Origin: JBGLNL01 sp046484125
GTDB lineage: Bacteria; Chloroflexota; Dehalococcoidia; SZUA-161; SpSt-899
DNA length: 30,427 nt
NCBI GenBank assembly: GCA_046484125.1
Contig: JAWOBX010000041.1
Location: forward strand, 1 to 30,427
Direction: 5' to 3'
Shown: positions 1-8,623 of the stretch, piece by piece
Numbering within the stretch: the first letter of the stretch is position 1
Layout: every line of letters starts with the position of its first letter
Translations under genes and position numbers: made by a program
The notes under the pieces: model-generated
Database searches by the model: none
What the model saw: the letters and a program-made list of their open reading frames with translations, nothing else
What the model was told of the DNA's origin: nothing

Positions 1-3000
1 GAATATCCTGCCCCGGTATTCCGGCTCCATGCCCACGCCGTTATCCTCGACGCAATACACCACCTCCCCATCCCTTCGCTCCCCGCTCACCCGGATGAGT
101 CCGGGCCGCTCCGGGTCGAGGAACTTCACGGCGTTATCGACCAGGTTGGAGAACACCTGGTCGATCTGGTCCCGGTCAGCCCGGCATGGTGGAAGGTCTC
201 CAGCCTCCAGGGTTATGTTCCCGTCCGTCAGCCGGTACTTGTGGATGCTGGTGATAGCCTCCATCAGGGCGTTCATGTCGATCTCCTCTATCTCCAGGGG
301 CTTACGGCCCAGACGGGAGAGCTGCAACAGTCCACCCAGGAGGGAATCCATCTTTGAAGTGCTGGTCAGGATGTACTGAAGCGAATCATGGATATCCTCA
401 TCAATCATTTCGGCCAGTTTTGTTTTTACCTCATCGGGAACGTCCTCCCTACCCTCCAGCAGCCCCCTTATCTCCTCCAGGCTAATCTCCAGCTCGCTGG
501 AGAATCCCTGGATGTTCAGGAGGGGAGACCGGAGGTCGTGGGAGGTGGCGTAGAGTATCTGCTCCAGGTCCGAGGATTTCTGCTGAATCTCCCGCAGAAG
601 TCGCTCACGCTCTTCGGTCGCCAGGGAAGCCCGGAGTGCGATCGACGCCAGCTCCCCGAATGCTATACCCAGCCGGGCATCTTCATCGGTGAACCCTCCC
701 GCCTTGTTGGCCAGGCCGAGCAATCCCACTACTTTCCCCTCTGCTGTAAGCGGGGCGAACATTACATTATCCAGCCTTACATGCCCTTCCGGCATGTACC
801 GCATCCACTCACTATTGTGGAAATCGTTATCAAAGACCGCCTGCCCACTCCGGTAAGTCTCGGCCCGTAACCCGCGAATGGGCATGGGAAGCGAGGGATC
901 CACTGTGCAGGGAAGTCCCCCTGAATCCAGAAACAATACCTCGTTTTCATTTCCATCGTTTGAAAGCAAGGCCACATAGCCGGAGGTTGCCCCAGTGGCG
1001 AATTTACACGAATCGAAGATTATCCTGGCCGCATCGGCGAACCTGTCCTGCCCCAGAACCGCCTTGGATGCCTCCAGTAAACTGGTGACTTCTGCTGCCC
1101 GCTGCCGTGATTGACCAAGCGCCTCCCTCATTCCCTCTTCCGCCTGCTTGCGCTCAGTGATGTCGGTGCAAACACCTATCATCTTGTAGGACTTGCCCGT
1201 TTCATCCCATATAGCCTCGCCTCTATCAGTCCAGAACCTGAAAGTACCATCTTTGCGACGCACCCGGTATTCCTCATCATAACGAACATTCATTTTAAGG
1301 TGTTCATCAAGCGCCGCCATTACGCGGTCATGGTCCTCGGGAGCAATGATTTGCTCCCACGCCTTTATCGTCCTGGGGAATTCACCTGGCTCGTAGCCGA
1401 GCAGGCCATCGATATTCCCGTACCACTCCAGTCTGCCACCTGCCAGATCCCACTCCCATATCAGATCACTCGCATTGTGCGCCGCCGTACGGAAACGTTG
1501 CCGGCTCTCGCTTAATTCGTCCTCCGCCCTCTTGCGCTCGGTTATATCGGTAAGGGATACTATCCTGTACTCGGTCTCCGGCATCATTCCGATATTTACA
1601 GTGACATGCTTTCGATTGCCGTATTTATCAATAATCGCGCACTCATATTCCTGGGGCGGACTACCGGTTCCCGATGACCGCTGAGCATGGTATTCCCGCA
1701 TTCTGTCCAGGTCGTCTTCCGCTACAAAATCAGACCATTTCATGCGATTTTCAATCTCTTCCCTTGAGTAGCCCGAAAGCTCCTCAAATCTGGTGTTGCA
1801 CATCTCTATAACGCCGTCATCACCGAAAATTCCGGTGGCTGTTCCCTTATTCTCGAACATGCTTCGATAGCGTCTCTCGCTCTCAAGCACCTTCGCTTCG
1901 GCCTGCTTTCGTTCAGTTATTTCCCTGATAATAACAAGCAACCCCTGGATGTCGCCATCCCTGCGTATCAGACTTGGGCTGGCCTCGAGCCACACCTTGT
2001 GTCCATCCTTGTGCATTGCCTCCAGTTCGAATAAATCCTTTAGATTGCCGGATTCAACGGCCATTGACACTTCATGTGCCAGTCTTGACATGTCGCCATG
2101 GCTGGCGAACTCGGTTTCAGTAAAATTCTTACCAATCACTTCTTCCGGTTTGTGACCAAAGATTTCCTCAGCCCTTCTGTTAATATCGATGACCGTACCC
2201 GTACGATCAAGATATATAATCACGTCGTTGGCATTATCAAAAATCTCCCTGAGTTTTTCCTCGCTCTCCTTAAGGGCGCCCTCAACCTGCTTTTGTTCCG
2301 TGATATCCCTTGCTACGGATACAACCCTGTTGATTTCCCCACCCTCTGTTCTCAGCGGGAAATAACTTACATCAAGGTAACTTTCACCCATCCCCGGATA
2401 CCGGTATGACATCTGGTACTCAACAGTTTCCCCTTTCAGGCCACGGTCGAGATTGGGTTTGATTACGTTTTGAAATACCTTCTCTCCCATCACCTCGGCA
2501 ACCGTATGCCCGATTACCTCATCCCGGGACATTCCCCCATATTCAAGAGAAGCTTGATTTATCAGCCGGTAACGGTAATTGCGGTCAACGCTGGCTATTA
2601 GCTCCAGTGATGCCTCGACCGCGCTGGAGTACTCCCGCAAAATGCCTTCCGCCGTCTTCCTGTCGGTGATGTCATTACCCACGCAGAGAACACCCATTAT
2701 TCGTCCATCCCTGTCCCGAATTGCCTTGTTGGTCCACGATACCCAGACACGGGTGCCGTCACGGAGCATATTCTCGTTCTCGTTTCTAGCGTAACTTTCC
2801 GGATCGCGGCCGATATTCCGGACCATCTCCGTGAGGTCTCTCCCTTTACTATCCGTTTCGGGCACTATCGTTCCGACTACGTTCCGGCCCAGGACTTCCT
2901 CCTTCTTATAACCGAAAAAGCTCTCTGCGAACTCATTGAAAAAAGTGATTTTACCATCAGTATCGCGTCTCATGATAATACTGTTGGCATTCTCCACCAG

Positions 3001-3669
3001 CTCCCTGTATCGAAGCTCTTTCTCCTGGAGTTCGTCCTCATACCGCCTGCGCTCGAGCGCGTTAGCGATGACGTCGCGAGTCATACTCAGGGCCATCATG
3101 GCATCATCACTCAATGGCTCATTCTCCCGAACATTGTCAAGGCCGATGAATCCGCTCCACTGCTTGTTCATCTGTAGTGGTAATAATATGAACGACCTTA
3201 TTCCCTGACTCTTAACAATTTCCCTCTCCGCCGCTGCCTCGGGCGGCATCGACGCTACATCCTTGATGTGAATAATCTCACCAGCCCTCATTTTTTCGAG
3301 CCACCACGGGAAAGCTTCACATGGAACACCCTGTAAATTATCAATCTGGGCGCTCACGCCCTCTCTGCACCATTCGTGGGTATTGTCTATAACCTCACCA
3401 TTATTCCGTATTATAAATATATAAGCACGATCAGCGCCACTCAGTTCACCGATTTCTCGCAGCGAATCCGTGATGGCCTGACCCAGCTCTTCAGCGCGGG
3501 TTAACCTGGAGGATATGGCAGCTACTTTCTTCTCCAGTTGCAGCCTTTGATCTATCTCATTGGCTAACCTCTTCTCTTTTGCCTCCGCTTTCTCGAGGTA
3601 CGCCAGACGCTGCCGCGCCTTTTCCATCTCCTCTATAAGTTGTTTTTTGGTCTTCCTCTCATCCCTCAT
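1..3669 (-). CDS. Multi-PAS/GAF soluble sensor histidine kinase, C-terminus cut by window edge
   Basis: The reading frame is open from an ATG at 3669 to the left edge (1223 codons, no stop reached). My reading of the domain order is: N-terminal coiled coil (about 5-55), GAF (about 58-205), five PAS/PAC units (about 220-838), a second GAF (about 858-1010), HisKA and the start of HATPase_c. Each PAS/PAC unit ends in an ITDRK, ITEQK or ITERK-type linker. The HisKA box reads ATSHDLRSPL with the phospho-acceptor His near residue 1044. The ATPase N box reads NLVDNAVKF near 1180, and VEDNGVGM follows. No membrane segment or signal peptide is visible, so a cytoplasmic sensor is likely. The GAF and PAS domains would sense small ligands or redox and drive His phosphorylation. 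No response regulator lies in the window, so its partner is unknown; a receiver domain could lie beyond the edge. Family assignment is firm; the signal is unknown. Confidence 0.93.
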   Translation of the reverse strand, partial: MRDERKTKKQLIEEMEKARQRLAYLEKAEAKEKRLANEIDQRLQLEKKVAAISSRLTRAEELGQAITDSLREIGELSGADRAYIFIIRNNGEVIDNTHEWCREGVSAQIDNLQGVPCEAFPWWLEKMRAGEIIHIKDVASMPPEAAAEREIVKSQGIRSFILLPLQMNKQWSGFIGLDNVRENEPLSDDAMMALSMTRDVIANALERRRYEDELQEKELRYRELVENANSIIMRRDTDGKITFFNEFAESFFGYKKEEVLGRNVVGTIVPETDSKGRDLTEMVRNIGRDPESYARNENENMLRDGTRVWVSWTNKAIRDRDGRIMGVLCVGNDITDRKTAEGILREYSSAVEASLELIASVDRNYRYRLINQASLEYGGMSRDEVIGHTVAEVMGEKVFQNVIKPNLDRGLKGETVEYQMSYRYPGMGESYLDVSYFPLRTEGGEINRVVSVARDITEQKQVEGALKESEEKLREIFDNANDVIIYLDRTGTVIDINRRAEEIFGHKPEEVIGKNFTETEFASHGDMSRLAHEVSMAVESGNLKDLFELEAMHKDGHKVWLEASPSLIRRDGDIQGLLVIIREITERKQAEAKVLESERRYRSMFENKGTATGIFGDDGVIEMCNTRFEELSGYSREEIENRMKWSDFVAEDDLDRMREYHAQRSSGTGSPPQEYECAIIDKYGNRKHVTVNIGMMPETEYRIVSLTDITERKRAEDELSESRQRFRTAAHNASDLIWEWDLAGGRLEWYGNIDGLLGYEPGEFPRTIKAWEQIIAPEDHDRVMAALDEHLKMNVRYDEEYRVRRKDGTFRFWTDRGEAIWDETGKSYKMIGVCTDITERKQAEEGMREALGQSRQRAAEVTSLLEASKAVLGQDRFADAARIIFDSCKFATGATSGYVALLSNDGNENEVLFLDSGGLPCTVDPSLPMPIRGLRAETYRSGQAVFDNDFHNSEWMRYMPEGHVRLDNVMFAPLTAEGKVVGLLGLANKAGGFTDEDARLGIAFGELASIALRASLATEERERLLREIQQKSSDLEQILYATSHDLRSPLLNIQGFSSELEISLEEIRGLLEGREDVPDEVKTKLAEMIDEDIHDSLQYILTSTSKMDSLLGGLLQLSRLGRKPLEIEEIDMNALMEAITSIHKYRLTDGNITLEAGDLPPCRADRDQIDQVFSNLVDNAVKFLDPERPGLIRVSGERRDGEVVYCVEDNGVGMEPEYRGRIF

Positions 3670-3941
3670 ATCCCTCTCCCATTCAGTGAATCCCCTTACT
3701 CAATAAACCACAAGCGCCTCCGAGTATCAGCCCCGGAGGCGCCCTAAGAGCGGAGTATATTCCCGGCCTGGCTCTCGCTGGTCGTTCAGTACCAAATCAA
3801 GGCTCTTCAGCCTCCTGATGGAGCCGCCCGTTCATAACCCTCTGGTTATGAATAACAATCTCTTGTTAACACTGAATTACAAGGTCCAGCCCGGCTGATA
3901 TTCTTTCGTAATTCTCTGAGTAAACGACTGCTTTACAGGTT
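3670..3941 (-). promoter_or_regulatory. Long structured 5' leader of the histidine kinase gene
   Basis: About 270 nt separate the predicted transcription start (near 3941) from the kinase ATG at 3669. The stretch is rich in hairpins: TAACAA/TTGTTA (3853-3858 with 3863-3868), a perfect 9-bp stem TTCATAACC/GGTTATGAA with a 4-nt loop (3831-3839 with 3844-3852), GGCTC/GAGCC (3801-3805 with 3821-3825), and a 9-bp GC-rich stem GCGCCTCCG/CGGAGGCGC with an 11-nt loop (3714-3722 with 3734-3742). The last hairpin lies about 45 nt before the start codon. I do not recognise a known riboswitch class. It could be an attenuator, a protein-binding leader or a set of operator palindromes. Confidence 0.45.
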
Positions 3942-3947
3942 GGTCAG

Positions 3948-3976
3948 ATTTTAGACAAATAACATAACGATGTCAA
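3948..3976 (-). promoter_or_regulatory. Sigma70-type promoter of the histidine kinase gene
   Basis: On the minus strand TTGACA (3971-3976) and TAAAAT (3948-3953) are separated by exactly 17 nt. This is a near-consensus housekeeping promoter, placing the transcript start near 3941, about 270 nt before the kinase start codon. Confidence 0.65.
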
Positions 3977-4188
3977 GCATTCCCTGGCTAACGCCATTAT
4001 TTGACACAACACAACAAACCGGTCAACAAGCCCCGGTAAAAGGCAAAAAAGTACAATAACTCAGGGAGAGCACGCTGTTTTTTCCGGGGTGGCGCGGTCA
4101 CCACCGGGTTAATGGGCTGTCTCCGAATTTGGTGTTCTATGGAATATCGATTTCCGCGCAGCAGCCGAAAAGAACTTTTCCGTTTGAG
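3977..4188. other. Intergenic stretch with no gene
   Basis: This lies between the kinase promoter and the stop of the ACT-domain gene. An imperfect hairpin CCGGTGG/CCACCCCGG near 4084-4106 sits beside a run of six T on the plus strand. On the minus strand, where a terminator for the ACT gene would act, the hairpin is followed by A, so it is not a standard terminator. I see nothing else supportable. Confidence 0.4.
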
Positions 4189-4584
4189 TTATAGCCCGCT
4201 GAGCAACTCCTCAGCCTTTTCCAGGTCATCGGGTTTGAGCACCACCATGGCCCGGTTGGTGGAAGGGTCAGTGTAAGCATAGAAGTACTTCAGGTTAATC
4301 CCTGCTTCCCAAAGGGGGCGAACAACGCTCTTTAGCAAGCCGCCAGGCTCATCAGGCATCGAGTAATTCAAGATGGTATCTATTCTGGTGGTAAAACCAG
4401 CATCCCTCAGCGATTCCTGGCTCTTCTCGGCATGCGGCAAGATCATTCGTACAATACCGAACTCTCCGCTCTCGCTAATGGAAAGCGCCCGTATGTTTAT
4501 TTCATCTCTCTCCAGGGCTTCGAGAATCTCCACCAGGCGGCCGGGTTTATTCTCGATAAAGACTGAAATCTGTTTTACTCTCAT
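4189..4584 (-). CDS. Tandem ACT-domain protein
   Basis: 131 residues with two ACT-like halves. The first begins with KQISVFIENKPGRLVEILEA (about 4-66) and the second with LNYSMPDEPGGLLKSVV (about 72-131). ACT domains bind amino acids or related small molecules and usually act as allosteric sensors; no catalytic domain is present. The ATG at 4584 is chosen because AGGGGG lies about 9 nt upstream and the ACT fold starts at once. The open frame extends further upstream (to 4677) but would overlap the ligase gene. It lies 25 nt downstream of the phenylacetate-CoA-ligase-like gene. Free-standing ACT proteins next to paaK-like genes are a known pairing, so sensing of an aromatic amino acid or arylacetate is a reasonable inference. 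It is the last gene of the cluster. Confidence 0.85.
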   Translation of the reverse strand: MRVKQISVFIENKPGRLVEILEALERDEINIRALSISESGEFGIVRMILPHAEKSQESLRDAGFTTRIDTILNYSMPDEPGGLLKSVVRPLWEAGINLKYFYAYTDPSTNRAMVVLKPDDLEKAEELLSGL

Positions 4585-4609
4585 GAAACGGTTTCCCCCT
4601 TTGGCGATA

Positions 4610-5914
4610 TTACAGTTCGCTCCGGTCAAACACCCGTTTGGCCTTGCCCTCGTATCGAGTGATCGTCTTGGGCTCAACCAGCTTTATCCTGGCTGATATG
4701 GCCAGGACGCTATCCATCTCAGCGCGCAGCTTTTCCTCGAGTCCCTCCATCTTGGACATCTCATCGGAGAAGATATTCTCGGATACCTCTACCCATATCT
4801 CCAGGTAATCCGACTTGAAGCCCTCCTGCCGGTCCACGACTATCACGTAATGTGGCTCCACGCCTTCAACATCGAGCAGTACGCTCTCAATCTGAGAGGG
4901 GAACACATTCACACCCCTGATCACCAGCATATCATCGGTTCGGCCAGTAATACGGGACATTCTGACATGTGTTCTACCGCACTCGCACGGTTCAGGATTC
5001 AGGCTGGTGATATCCTTGGTACGGAACCGAATAACGGGTTGCGCCTCTTTCGTAAGCGTGGTCAGCACCAGTTCGCCGGTTTCACCATAGGGCAATTGCT
5101 CGCCGGTTTGGGGATCGATTATCTCCGCCAGGAAGTGATCTTCGGCTATATGCATCCCGCGCTTATACGGGCATTCCGTCGAAACGCCCGGACCGATGAT
5201 CTCCGTCAAACCGTAAATGTTTATGGCGGAGATGCCCATTTTGCTCTCGATATCATTCCTCATCTGATCAGACCACGGCTCCGCCCCGAAAACCCCCAGC
5301 CTGAGTTTAGTCTCGCGCAGGTCAACCCCGATCTCCAGGGCTACCTCATTGATGGTAAGAGAATACGACGGTGTACACGTCAACACAGTAGTGCCAAGAT
5401 CCTGGAGAAGCAGTATCTGGCGCTTTGTGTTGCCGCCACTGGTAGGAATAACCGAAGCGCCAAGACGCTCGGCCCCGTAATGAAATCCAAGTCCACCGGT
5501 AAACAGACCATAACCATACGCGTTCTGGAGAACATCTCCTTCATATGCTCCCCCGGTTGCCAGAGTGCGCGCCATTATCTCCGCCCACAGGTCTATATCG
5601 CCGCGGGTATAAGGAGCGATAACCGGTTTCCCGGTGGTGCCGCTTGAGGAATGAAAACGTACCACTTTTTCCATGGGAACCGTAAGAAGCCCGAACGGAT
5701 AGTTATCCCTGAAATCGATTTTACTGGTGAAAGGCAGCCGGCCTATATCACTCAGGGACTGGATATCTCCCGGCTTCACCCCGGTTTCCTTGAAAGCTCG
5801 CTGATAGAAGGGGGAGTTTTCATACACCCTGGCGACCTGCGCTTTCAGCCGCTCGAGTTGCAGTTTCTGCAAATCAGGCCTTGACATCTTCTCAATTTTA
5901 GGATCGTAAATCAT
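4610..5914 (-). CDS. paaK: Phenylacetate-CoA ligase family (AMP-forming aryl-CoA ligase)
   Basis: 434 residues, the usual length for PaaK. It carries the adenylate-forming P-loop SSGTTGKP (90-97), the YGLTE motif, the TGRTDDML hinge and a C-terminal lid ending KAKRVFDRSEL. Members activate phenylacetate or other aryl acids to CoA thioesters with ATP; indoleacetate or hydroxyphenylacetate are equally possible here. The ATG at 5914 is preferred because GAGAGG lies 8 nt upstream; an in-frame GTG at 5923 is the alternative. It follows iorB after about 200 bp that contain a diverged repeat copy, so it may have its own transcript. Next to IorAB, which makes arylacetyl-CoA, it could reclaim free arylacetate or act on the same pool. 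Family call is firm, substrate uncertain. Confidence 0.9.
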   Translation of the reverse strand: MIYDPKIEKMSRPDLQKLQLERLKAQVARVYENSPFYQRAFKETGVKPGDIQSLSDIGRLPFTSKIDFRDNYPFGLLTVPMEKVVRFHSSSGTTGKPVIAPYTRGDIDLWAEIMARTLATGGAYEGDVLQNAYGYGLFTGGLGFHYGAERLGASVIPTSGGNTKRQILLLQDLGTTVLTCTPSYSLTINEVALEIGVDLRETKLRLGVFGAEPWSDQMRNDIESKMGISAINIYGLTEIIGPGVSTECPYKRGMHIAEDHFLAEIIDPQTGEQLPYGETGELVLTTLTKEAQPVIRFRTKDITSLNPEPCECGRTHVRMSRITGRTDDMLVIRGVNVFPSQIESVLLDVEGVEPHYVIVVDRQEGFKSDYLEIWVEVSENIFSDEMSKMEGLEEKLRAEMDSVLAISARIKLVEPKTITRYEGKAKRVFDRSEL

Positions 5915-5943
5915 CTCGGGCACCTCTCATTGACTTAAGAAAG

Positions 5944-6029
5944 CTCTGATTCCTCCCACCATTCCCCCATCCCGGCAAATTCTAAAGCGGGAGCAACACC
6001 CCACCCCCGAAGGCTCCACCTGTTCAGAG
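5944..6029 (+). repeat. Diverged copy of an intergenic repeat (paaK-iorB gap)
   Basis: This 86-bp stretch begins CTCTGAT and ends TCAGAG, forming 6-bp terminal inverted repeats. It aligns along its length with 13807-13897, sharing a core of the type AAAGC(T)GGGAG...ACACCCC.CCCCC. It also resembles, more weakly, the tandem units at 29911-30170. It lies in non-coding sequence between iorB and the ligase gene. Confidence 0.5.
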
Positions 6030-6117
6030 GTTCCTCAAGGAAGTTTATTAATTCCGGACTCGGCGTCATAGAATATTGACATTTTCTCATACGTTCCGCG
6101 ATTTCTGTAGCGCAGAA

Positions 6118-6708
6118 CTAAAACGACCTGGTCTCCCCCGCCCCTTTATGAAAAGCCTCGATACTGGACTCAAGGAATCGCTGGGGAACCTTGCGCCGGA
6201 TATCGGCCAGCCACGCATCCGCCTCAAGATCAAGGAAATTGGAAAACGCCCCCATCATCATTATGTTTAGCGCTTTGGGGTTACCCACTTCCCGGCCAAT
6301 TCTTGTCGCGGGAATGAGATACACCTTATCCGCGTAGTGAGAAAGCGCTACCTCGATCTCATCCCATTCCGGATACGGAATCGCGCCGCTCATTGCGGAG
6401 ATGGGAACTACCACCACGTCGGCCACGATGGCCATGCCGCCAGGCCTCAGATATCCGGCCCAGCGAACAGCCTCCACCTCCTCGAAGCTCACCAGAAAAT
6501 CCACTTGCCCCTTCTTTGTCATCGGGGAAAAAACCTTTTCACCCCAGCGAACATGGCTTACCACACTGCCACCGCGCTGGGCCATACCCAGGGAATCGGT
6601 CTTCTTCACGTCGTATCCGGCATTCATGCCGATCTCGGCCATGGCATCGCTCGCCAGTATGACCCCCTGCCCACCGACGCCTACCATAAGCACATTGATA
6701 TCCTTCAT
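6118..6708 (-). CDS. iorB: Indolepyruvate:ferredoxin oxidoreductase, beta subunit
   Basis: 196 residues of the 2-oxoacid:acceptor oxidoreductase gamma-type fold. The nucleotide/CoA-binding GVGGQG loop is at 10-15, followed by the family signature AQRGGSVVSHVR and a PATRIG segment. With IorA it forms the enzyme that oxidises aryl pyruvates (indole-, phenyl-, hydroxyphenylpyruvate) with CoA to arylacetyl-CoA, CO2 and reduced ferredoxin. Its ATG at 6708 overlaps the iorA stop by 4 nt (ATGA), which fixes the start and implies translational coupling. An upstream in-frame extension to 6762 would lie inside iorA and is unlikely. Length is normal for IorB. Confidence 0.93.
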   Translation of the reverse strand: MKDINVLMVGVGGQGVILASDAMAEIGMNAGYDVKKTDSLGMAQRGGSVVSHVRWGEKVFSPMTKKGQVDFLVSFEEVEAVRWAGYLRPGGMAIVADVVVVPISAMSGAIPYPEWDEIEVALSHYADKVYLIPATRIGREVGNPKALNIMMMGAFSNFLDLEADAWLADIRRKVPQRFLESSIEAFHKGAGETRSF

Positions 6709-8510
6709 TGCCTCACCTCCACAATCGCTCCCTGAGGACATATTTGCTGGCACACCCCACATCCAACACAGACATCAGGATCTATCTGCACGGCCTCACC
6801 AATAATGCGTATAGCGGGACAGCCCGCATCAAGACAATCATGGCATTCGGTGCAGATATCCTGATCCACCTGTCTCGGGTTCCACTTCACCTTCTCCCTT
6901 AAAACACAGGGGCCTCTGGCTATAATCACCGATGGTTCCTCAATCCCGATACAACGTTTGATGGTGGATTCCAGAACATCAAGATCGTAAACACTGACCA
7001 CATTGATATCCTTAATCCCTATCCCTTCACACAGCTTCTCCAGGCTCACCTCCGGCACTTTGTTCCCCTTAATGGATACTCCAGTGCCAGGATGGCCCTG
7101 GTGCCCGGTCATGGCGGTTGTGCTGTTATCCAGAATCAGTACCGTGCTGTGGCCCTGCTTGTATACCATATCAATCATACCGGTAATACCGGAATGCATG
7201 AAAGTCGAATCGCCCAGCACGGCTATGGTTTTATTGGGAACCCCGGCTTTCTCCAGCCCGACAGCGTGCCCGATGCTTGCCCCCATACACGCACACGTAT
7301 CGAGGGCTCCGAGAGGCTCATAAACACCCAGCGTATAGCAGCCGATATCGCTGGTGACAACCACTTCGCCCTGCCTCATTTCCCTCGGGCTCTGAGAGGG
7401 CTTCACTCCATCATCAAAACAAAGCCGCCTCAATACAAACTCCGGTCCAACATGGGGGCAACCCGCGCAAAGTTGAGGCCTTCGAGGCGGGACCCGGATA
7501 GCGGGAACAGCCTCGGCTGATGGTTGCGACGGTTCCGGTAATATCCCGGCTTTGATCGCTCCCGCTTCGACTATCTCCGGGTTCAACTCCCCTATAATGG
7601 GAATGAACTCCTTGCCGGTAACCTCAATTCCCTGCAGCCTGACGGCCTCTTCGAGGTACGGATCGAGCTCCTCGACCACTATCACCCTTTCCACTTCTGA
7701 CGCGAATTTGCGAATCATTTCCGCCGGGAGGGGATAAGTGGTCACCAGTTTCAGGAAAGAAGCTTCTTTGAAAACCTCCCTGGCATACTGGTACGCTACC
7801 CCGCTGGAAATCACTCCCAGTCTACGGTCGTTTAATATCATCTCATTGAGCGGAAATTCCTCGACCCATTCCCGCAGCCGGATGATCCTCTCCTCCATTG
7901 CGACACGTCTCACCCTCGCGTTTGATGGGACCATAACATATTTTGCTGAGGAGCGTAGATAGCCCGGGTTTTTAATGTCAGCGGGCCGTTCTCCTTTTAC
8001 ATCCACTACTGTCTTACAATGGGATATGCGAGTTGTAGAACGAAATAGCACGGGAGTATCGAATTCCTCACTGATCTGAAACGCCCGTTTCATCAACTCA
8101 TACGCTTCATGGCTATCCGTCGGTTCCAGCATGGGAACCTTGGCGAACCTGGCGAAATGCCGGTTATCCTGTTCCCCCTGTGAACTGTGCTCACCCGGAT
8201 CATCGCATGAGACCACGACTATTCCCGCATTGGTACCGGTAGTTGCCAGGGCGAAGAAAGGATCCGCCGCCACGTTCAGTCCCACATGTTTCATTGAAAC
8301 CAGTGTACGGACCCCGCCATAGGCAGCCCCCATCCCCACCTCAAGCGCTACCTTCTCATTTATCGACCACTCGGTATAAACTCCATCGAAGCGGGCGATA
8401 TCCTGAAGTATTTCGGTACTGGGGGTTCCGGGATAAGCGGTCGCGAACCCGATGCCGGCATGATACGCTCCCAGGGCTATCGCCTCATTTCCTGCCAGAA
8501 GTTGCTTCAT
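6705..8510 (-). CDS. iorA: Indolepyruvate:ferredoxin oxidoreductase, alpha subunit
   Basis: 601 residues, the standard IorA length. The N-terminal pyrimidine-binding half shows AYPGTPSTEI near residue 25. The TPP-Mg motif begins GDSTFMHSGITGMIDM and continues to LDNSTTAMTGHQ. The C-terminus carries two ferredoxin-like clusters: C553, C556, C559, C564 and C581, C584, C587, C591. It decarboxylates aryl pyruvates on TPP and passes electrons to external ferredoxin. The ATG at 8510 has AGAGAGG upstream. It lies 113 bp downstream of livF, so it may be read through from the transporter or have its own promoter. The pairing with amino acid uptake and the PaaK-like ligase supports aromatic amino acid catabolism. 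Confidence 0.95.
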   Translation of the reverse strand: MKQLLAGNEAIALGAYHAGIGFATAYPGTPSTEILQDIARFDGVYTEWSINEKVALEVGMGAAYGGVRTLVSMKHVGLNVAADPFFALATTGTNAGIVVVSCDDPGEHSSQGEQDNRHFARFAKVPMLEPTDSHEAYELMKRAFQISEEFDTPVLFRSTTRISHCKTVVDVKGERPADIKNPGYLRSSAKYVMVPSNARVRRVAMEERIIRLREWVEEFPLNEMILNDRRLGVISSGVAYQYAREVFKEASFLKLVTTYPLPAEMIRKFASEVERVIVVEELDPYLEEAVRLQGIEVTGKEFIPIIGELNPEIVEAGAIKAGILPEPSQPSAEAVPAIRVPPRRPQLCAGCPHVGPEFVLRRLCFDDGVKPSQSPREMRQGEVVVTSDIGCYTLGVYEPLGALDTCACMGASIGHAVGLEKAGVPNKTIAVLGDSTFMHSGITGMIDMVYKQGHSTVLILDNSTTAMTGHQGHPGTGVSIKGNKVPEVSLEKLCEGIGIKDINVVSVYDLDVLESTIKRCIGIEEPSVIIARGPCVLREKVKWNPRQVDQDICTECHDCLDAGCPAIRIIGEAVQIDPDVCVGCGVCQQICPQGAIVEVRQ

Positions 8511-8601
8511 ATCAAACCTGCCTCTCTAACCTTTACGAGCATTTACGCCTGTCATATTTGTAGTCACGCCCCCGAATCTTACGTTTTTGCGTTTCCGTGT
8601 A

Positions 8602-8610
8602 ATTCTAACA
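8602..8610 (-). promoter_or_regulatory. Possible extended -10 promoter for iorA
   Basis: On the minus strand TGTTAGAAT (TGn plus TAGAAT) lies in the 113-bp gap between livF and iorA, about 90 nt before the iorA ATG. No good -35 is visible, so this is only a candidate internal promoter. Confidence 0.3.
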
Positions 8611-8623
8611 TCCGGAACGCACC

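Noticed and set aside
4084..4106. Terminator after the ACT-domain gene
   Set aside because: On the strand of that gene the hairpin is followed by A, not T.
4850..5647. 265-codon plus-strand frame opposite the PaaK-like gene
   Set aside because: No recognisable domain or ribosome site; the minus-strand ligase has all family motifs.
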